DNA of 64,000 bases, from positions 62,001 through 126,000 of the forward strand of contig JAEZYS010000003.1 of assembly GCA_023418925.1 (NCBI GenBank), given 5' to 3'. The notes below the pieces were generated by a model that made no database searches, was not told the origin of the DNA, and saw only the letters and a list, made by a program, of their open reading frames with translations. The stretch is from Bacillota bacterium. Its GTDB lineage: Bacteria; Bacillota; Clostridia; Oscillospirales; Ruminococcaceae. Both the position numbers and the translations under genes were made by a program. Shown here piece after piece: positions 61,089 to 64,000 of the stretch (positions are counted from its first letter, which is position 1; each line of letters starts with the position of its first letter).

Positions 61089-61652
61089 ATGAGAAGTTTT
61101 ACCACACTGGACCTGCAATATGCACACAGATTCTACGGATTTAAGGGCGAAGCGCAGTATTTGCATGGACATACTGGAATACTGACGCTTGAAGTCGAAG
61201 ACACTGTCAACATGGGAGTCAATATGGTCTTCCCGTGTAATGAAATTCAGAAGACCGCCTGGGAAGTTTTGCAGAACTTTGACCATGCACTTGTTTTAAG
61301 GGAAGATGATCCGCTGCTTCCTGCGATCCTCGGTGTTTACGAAGCGCAAGGCATTAAAGACGGCGCACCGACCAACAAGCAAAAAGGCCCCGCTTTCAAG
61401 ACTGAACTCGCAACAGCATATCCGGAATGTCGTTTGGTTGTTACAAAAGAGACCATGACCGTAGAAGGCATGATTAAGATCGTTTACGATCTGCTAAAAG
61501 ACAAACTCAATATTGTTAAAATTACGTTTACAAGCGGAGTGAATGGCGCAACAGAAGAATACGAGCCCCACACGGTTATTGACCGTTGCCCGTTATGCGG
61601 TATTGCGTTAAACGAAAACGGTGTGTGTCCTAAATGTGGATACAAGAAATAG
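61089..61652 (+). CDS. 6-pyruvoyltetrahydropterin synthase/QueD-like protein with C-terminal zinc ribbon
   Basis: This encodes 187 residues from ATG 61089 (GAGGAG upstream). The zinc-site histidines of the PTPS/QueD fold are visible: YAHRFYGF (His13) and YLHGHTGILTLEVED (His26, His28). LQNFDHALVLREDDPL and TKETMTVEGMIKIVYD continue the fold. Unusually, it ends in a zinc ribbon, CPLCGIALNENGVCPKCGYK. It should bind a pterin or 7-deazapurine precursor. It lies with stress genes rather than queuosine genes, so its role here is open. Confidence 0.82.
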   Translation: MRSFTTLDLQYAHRFYGFKGEAQYLHGHTGILTLEVEDTVNMGVNMVFPCNEIQKTAWEVLQNFDHALVLREDDPLLPAILGVYEAQGIKDGAPTNKQKGPAFKTELATAYPECRLVVTKETMTVEGMIKIVYDLLKDKLNIVKITFTSGVNGATEEYEPHTVIDRCPLCGIALNENGVCPKCGYKK

Positions 61653-61697
61653 TCCGAACTGATATTTCAAGTTCCAATTTTTTATAACTAAAACTGA

Positions 61698-61736
61698 AAC
61701 GAGTCACTCTACGCATACTGCATAGAGTGACTCGTT
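61698..61736. terminator. Bidirectional terminator before the second recombinase module
   Basis: AACGAGTCACTCTA pairs perfectly with TAGAGTGACTCGTT around an 11-nt loop, followed by CGTTTTTAA. It separates convergent transcripts. Confidence 0.92.
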
Positions 61737-61747
61737 CGTTTTTAACC

Positions 61748-63319
61748 TTATTCATTTACATCTACCGTTAGACCAGATTTGAATTCGACGGTGAATATAT
61801 CCTCGTAGACGGTGACCTTTTCAATCAGTCGCCGAACAAGCAGCTCGTCATATTCGGTAATGGAGGTAGGCTGTTCCTTTAGGAAATCGCTCATATCGGT
61901 GATGCGTTTTTTCAGTTCATCCCGCCCGACGTTATCAAGCTGTACTTTCTGCTTTTCGTCACGCAGGCGGTAAATTTCATCACCAACTTTGTCATATTCA
62001 GCCTTGGAGTTAGCCAGCTTTACAAGCTCTGATTGAAGCTCCTCAAGCCGCTTGTCGATGTCAGCCAGGGTGGTGTCGTTTTCATGGATTAAGACATTTT
62101 CGATGTTGTTCTTAAGGATGGAAAGGAAGGAGTCCTTGTCGCAGAGGGTCTGATTAATGGCGGTTACCAGTAGCTGCTCAATGGTGCTCTCCAATACCGT
62201 GCGGGCATCGCAAAACTGGCCGGTGTTTTCCAATCTGCTAATGCATCGCCAAACAACTGACTTTTTCCCTCGGTTGTTCCAATGAATCCTACGGAAAAAC
62301 TCACCGCAGCCTCCACAAATAATCATATTTGAAAAGCTGTGCGTACTGCTGAAGGTCCTATTCTTCCCATTCGGGCTGGTATGGACGATGCGGCGGCGGA
62401 TGAGCTCCTCCTGCACCTGCATGAAGAATTCACGCGGGATGATAGCCTCATGGCTGTTTTCTACATAATACTGAGGAACAATGCCGTGGTTCTTTACTCG
62501 TTTCTTGGTGAGAAAGTCAGTGGTATATGTTTTCTGCAATAAGGCATCACCGATATACTTCTCATTTCGCAAAATCTGATTGATGTTACTGGTGTGCCAC
62601 TTTTCCCTCCCAGCACCATTCAAAATGCCGTCAGCCTCAAGGCCACGGGCAATTTTCAGCATACTGGCACCTTCGAGGTATTCTCGGTATATACGTTTTA
62701 CGACTTCGGCTTCTTCTGGAACAATGATAAGTTTCTTTTTTTCATTCTTGGTATAACCAAGGAACCGTGAACAGTTTATTTGGATTTCACCCTGCTGGTA
62801 ACGGTATTGCAGGCCTAACTTTACATTCTGGCTTAAAGATTGGCTTTCCTGTTGGGCAAGGGACGCCATGATGGTGAGCATGATCTCACCCTTGGAATCC
62901 ATGCTATCAATGTTCTCTTTCTCGAAATATACTGGTATGTTTTTATCTTTCAGCTTTCTGATGTAATTCAAGCAATCGACTGTGTTTCTCGCAAATCGGC
63001 TTATCGACTTCGTGATTACCTTGTCTATTTTACCCGCCATGCAGTCGTCAATCATGCGGTTGAATTCTTCACGTTTTTTCGTGTTGGTGCCTGAGATGCC
63101 GTCATCTGCATAGATGCCAGCTAACTCCCAATCGGGGTGGCTTTTTATGTATGCAGTATAGTGAGTAATTTGCACCTCGTAACTGGTTTCCTGTTCATCA
63201 CTATCAGTGGAAACGCGGCAGTAAGCAGCCACACGGAGTTTCGGGTTTTCTTCATCCCTCTTTGCAAACCCGGCTTGTTTCCTTGCTGGAAGTAGTGTAA
63301 CAGTCATTTTTTCATCCAT
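61748..63319 (-). CDS. Large serine recombinase (third gene of second trio)
   Basis: This encodes 523 residues from ATG 63319, eight bases after GAGGAG; a TTG at 63325 is closer to that site and less likely. The catalytic domain has RVAAYCRVSTDSDEQETSYE and ITKSISRFARNTVDCLNYI; then QQESQSLSQNVKLGLQYRYQ, a zinc ribbon CGGCGEFFRRIHW, and a coiled-coil end. It is the close relative of the 51991-53565 gene but on the opposite strand. It belongs to an element extending right. Confidence 0.94.
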   Translation of the reverse strand: MDEKMTVTLLPARKQAGFAKRDEENPKLRVAAYCRVSTDSDEQETSYEVQITHYTAYIKSHPDWELAGIYADDGISGTNTKKREEFNRMIDDCMAGKIDKVITKSISRFARNTVDCLNYIRKLKDKNIPVYFEKENIDSMDSKGEIMLTIMASLAQQESQSLSQNVKLGLQYRYQQGEIQINCSRFLGYTKNEKKKLIIVPEEAEVVKRIYREYLEGASMLKIARGLEADGILNGAGREKWHTSNINQILRNEKYIGDALLQKTYTTDFLTKKRVKNHGIVPQYYVENSHEAIIPREFFMQVQEELIRRRIVHTSPNGKNRTFSSTHSFSNMIICGGCGEFFRRIHWNNRGKKSVVWRCISRLENTGQFCDARTVLESTIEQLLVTAINQTLCDKDSFLSILKNNIENVLIHENDTTLADIDKRLEELQSELVKLANSKAEYDKVGDEIYRLRDEKQKVQLDNVGRDELKKRITDMSDFLKEQPTSITEYDELLVRRLIEKVTVYEDIFTVEFKSGLTVDVNE

Positions 63320-63321
63320 TT

Positions 63322-63738
63322 TCAATGCTCCTCGCTTTTTATCAGGCTGTAAGCATACTCTGCCTGCTGGAACGGGTCGTCAAACTGTTCAGTCCCCCTG
63401 ATGGTGCGGAATGTAGAGGGATAGACGACATCTTCTTTTACTTCTGGTTTACGGATTCGGCCGAGTTTTTCTGCCCGCCTGATACGTTCTACTTCGACAG
63501 CCTCAAAAGTTTCGGTGTCGATAATCGCCGGATAATACTCATCACCAAGATAGTATTTATTCCGGAGCATCCTGCCGACTCCCGCATGGAAGGATTTAAT
63601 AGCAGCTTTCTTCGCAGCCGTCGCCAACGAATCGCCGGTCAGATAGGACTGAAATAATGTTTTTATCTGATCGGCGGCTTGTTCATCAATAATGGCTTTT
63701 CCGTTTTCAATACGGTAGCCGTATGGGGTATGGCCCAT
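63322..63738 (-). CDS. Short recombinase-domain protein (second trio)
   Basis: This encodes 138 residues starting MGHTPYGYRIENGKAIIDEQ, the same length and layout as the protein at 51575-51991. It has only the recombinase segment and no catalytic domain. It begins directly after the stop of the previous recombinase and ends at the start of the next, so the three are translated together. Confidence 0.9.
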   Translation of the reverse strand: MGHTPYGYRIENGKAIIDEQAADQIKTLFQSYLTGDSLATAAKKAAIKSFHAGVGRMLRNKYYLGDEYYPAIIDTETFEAVEVERIRRAEKLGRIRKPEVKEDVVYPSTFRTIRGTEQFDDPFQQAEYAYSLIKSEEH

Positions 63739-64000
63739 CTATCTCACCAGCCTTTCTTTTAGTGTAATGCCACATTTTAATTCAAACCCGATTTCCGTTC
63801 GGGAATATACAAGTATTCGCTCCACAAAGTGGATAAACAGTTCACCGTCAAAATCATTGAGCATTTCCGACTTTGTTGCGTATTGCAGGAGTTCACCCAC
63901 CTCATGCAGGTTTATATTGTCACTGTTTATGAAGCGGGATATGGATTCCTTCTGACGCTTGATGCGCTCGGCTTCCTGCAGGAGTTCATTATTCCCCTTC
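63739..64000 (-). CDS. Large serine recombinase, C-terminal end (first gene of second trio, partial)
   Basis: On the - strand the frame is open from the right edge to TAG at 63739-63741, giving the last ~86 residues: a coiled coil (NNELLQEAERIKRQKESISR) and the end FELKCGITLKERLVR. The end matches that of the 50016-51575 recombinase (FKLKCGLSLKERLVE). The rest lies outside the window. Confidence 0.88.
   Translation of the reverse strand, partial: KGNNELLQEAERIKRQKESISRFINSDNINLHEVGELLQYATKSEMLNDFDGELFIHFVERILVYSRTEIGFELKCGITLKERLVR

Noticed and set aside
1..64000. tRNA or rRNA genes
   Set aside because: No cloverleaf with the conserved T-loop or any rRNA stretch was noticed by eye; a dedicated scan was not possible.

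Overview
The window looks like the chromosome of a low-GC, Gram-positive anaerobe of the Clostridia, most likely a Ruminococcus-like plant-fibre degrader of the Oscillospiraceae. Evidence: two surface lipoprotein cellulases (GH9 and GH5), an indolepyruvate:ferredoxin oxidoreductase, rubredoxin and hybrid-cluster protein, AGGAGG-type ribosome sites, and sigma-A promoters with 17-bp spacers. Species identity is an inference; there is no rRNA in the window.

Region 1 (1-29.4 kb) is mostly core chromosome. It runs: the end of an ior-paaK aryl-acid operon, a flavodoxin, the GH9 cellulase, a chemoreceptor, a WYL regulator with two GyrI-like proteins and a GNAT/YoaP protein, a divergent flavodoxin/TetR pair, trxA-trxB, a divergent methionyl-tRNA synthetase-like gene, deoC-deoB, an FAD reductase, a lipid kinase, an orphan sugar-binding lipoprotein, a McrBC-like pair whose McrB lacks an N-terminal recognition domain, a palindromic MITE-like element, the GH5 cellulase, a TetR/MFS efflux pair with two matching operators, and cobU.

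Region 2 (29.4-32.3 kb) is a small scarred locus. An orphan large serine recombinase is preceded by a 37-codon gene and a palindrome. Its stop codon runs in frame into the tail of a disrupted gene, followed by the pieces of a scrambled MarR-type regulator.

Region 3 (32.4-40.7 kb) is a classical housekeeping run: recJ, relA, a metallo-beta-lactamase-fold hydrolase, hemZ, a zinc-ribbon protein and rlmD.

Region 4 (40.7-53.6 kb) is an integrated element. It begins with four ~31-bp-spaced degenerate repeats, then an XRE-C5 methyltransferase operon. Convergent to that is a tightly packed four-gene operon: unknown protein, large SF1 helicase, second XRE, restriction endonuclease. This operon starts at a promoter followed immediately by four 10-bp-phased repeats. 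After it come a structured-RNA candidate, a chimeric phage DNA polymerase, a SHOCT protein and three overlapping serine recombinase genes.

Region 5 (53.6-64 kb) is further accessory DNA. It holds a second defence-like operon (DUF1413, PD-(D/E)XK nuclease, FRG-domain protein, unknown protein), a lincosamide nucleotidyltransferase-like gene, two more degenerate repeat arrays, and a higher-GC cluster for nitrosative/oxidative stress (cupin, hemerythrin, rubredoxin, Hcp) ending in a PTPS/QueD-like protein. A second serine-recombinase trio in the opposite orientation runs off the right edge.

The best candidates for an undescribed system are the restriction-modification island with helicase and companion protein (41.0-47.9 kb) and the nuclease/FRG operon (53.6-57.2 kb). 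Domain calls come from motif recognition by eye and no database search was run.
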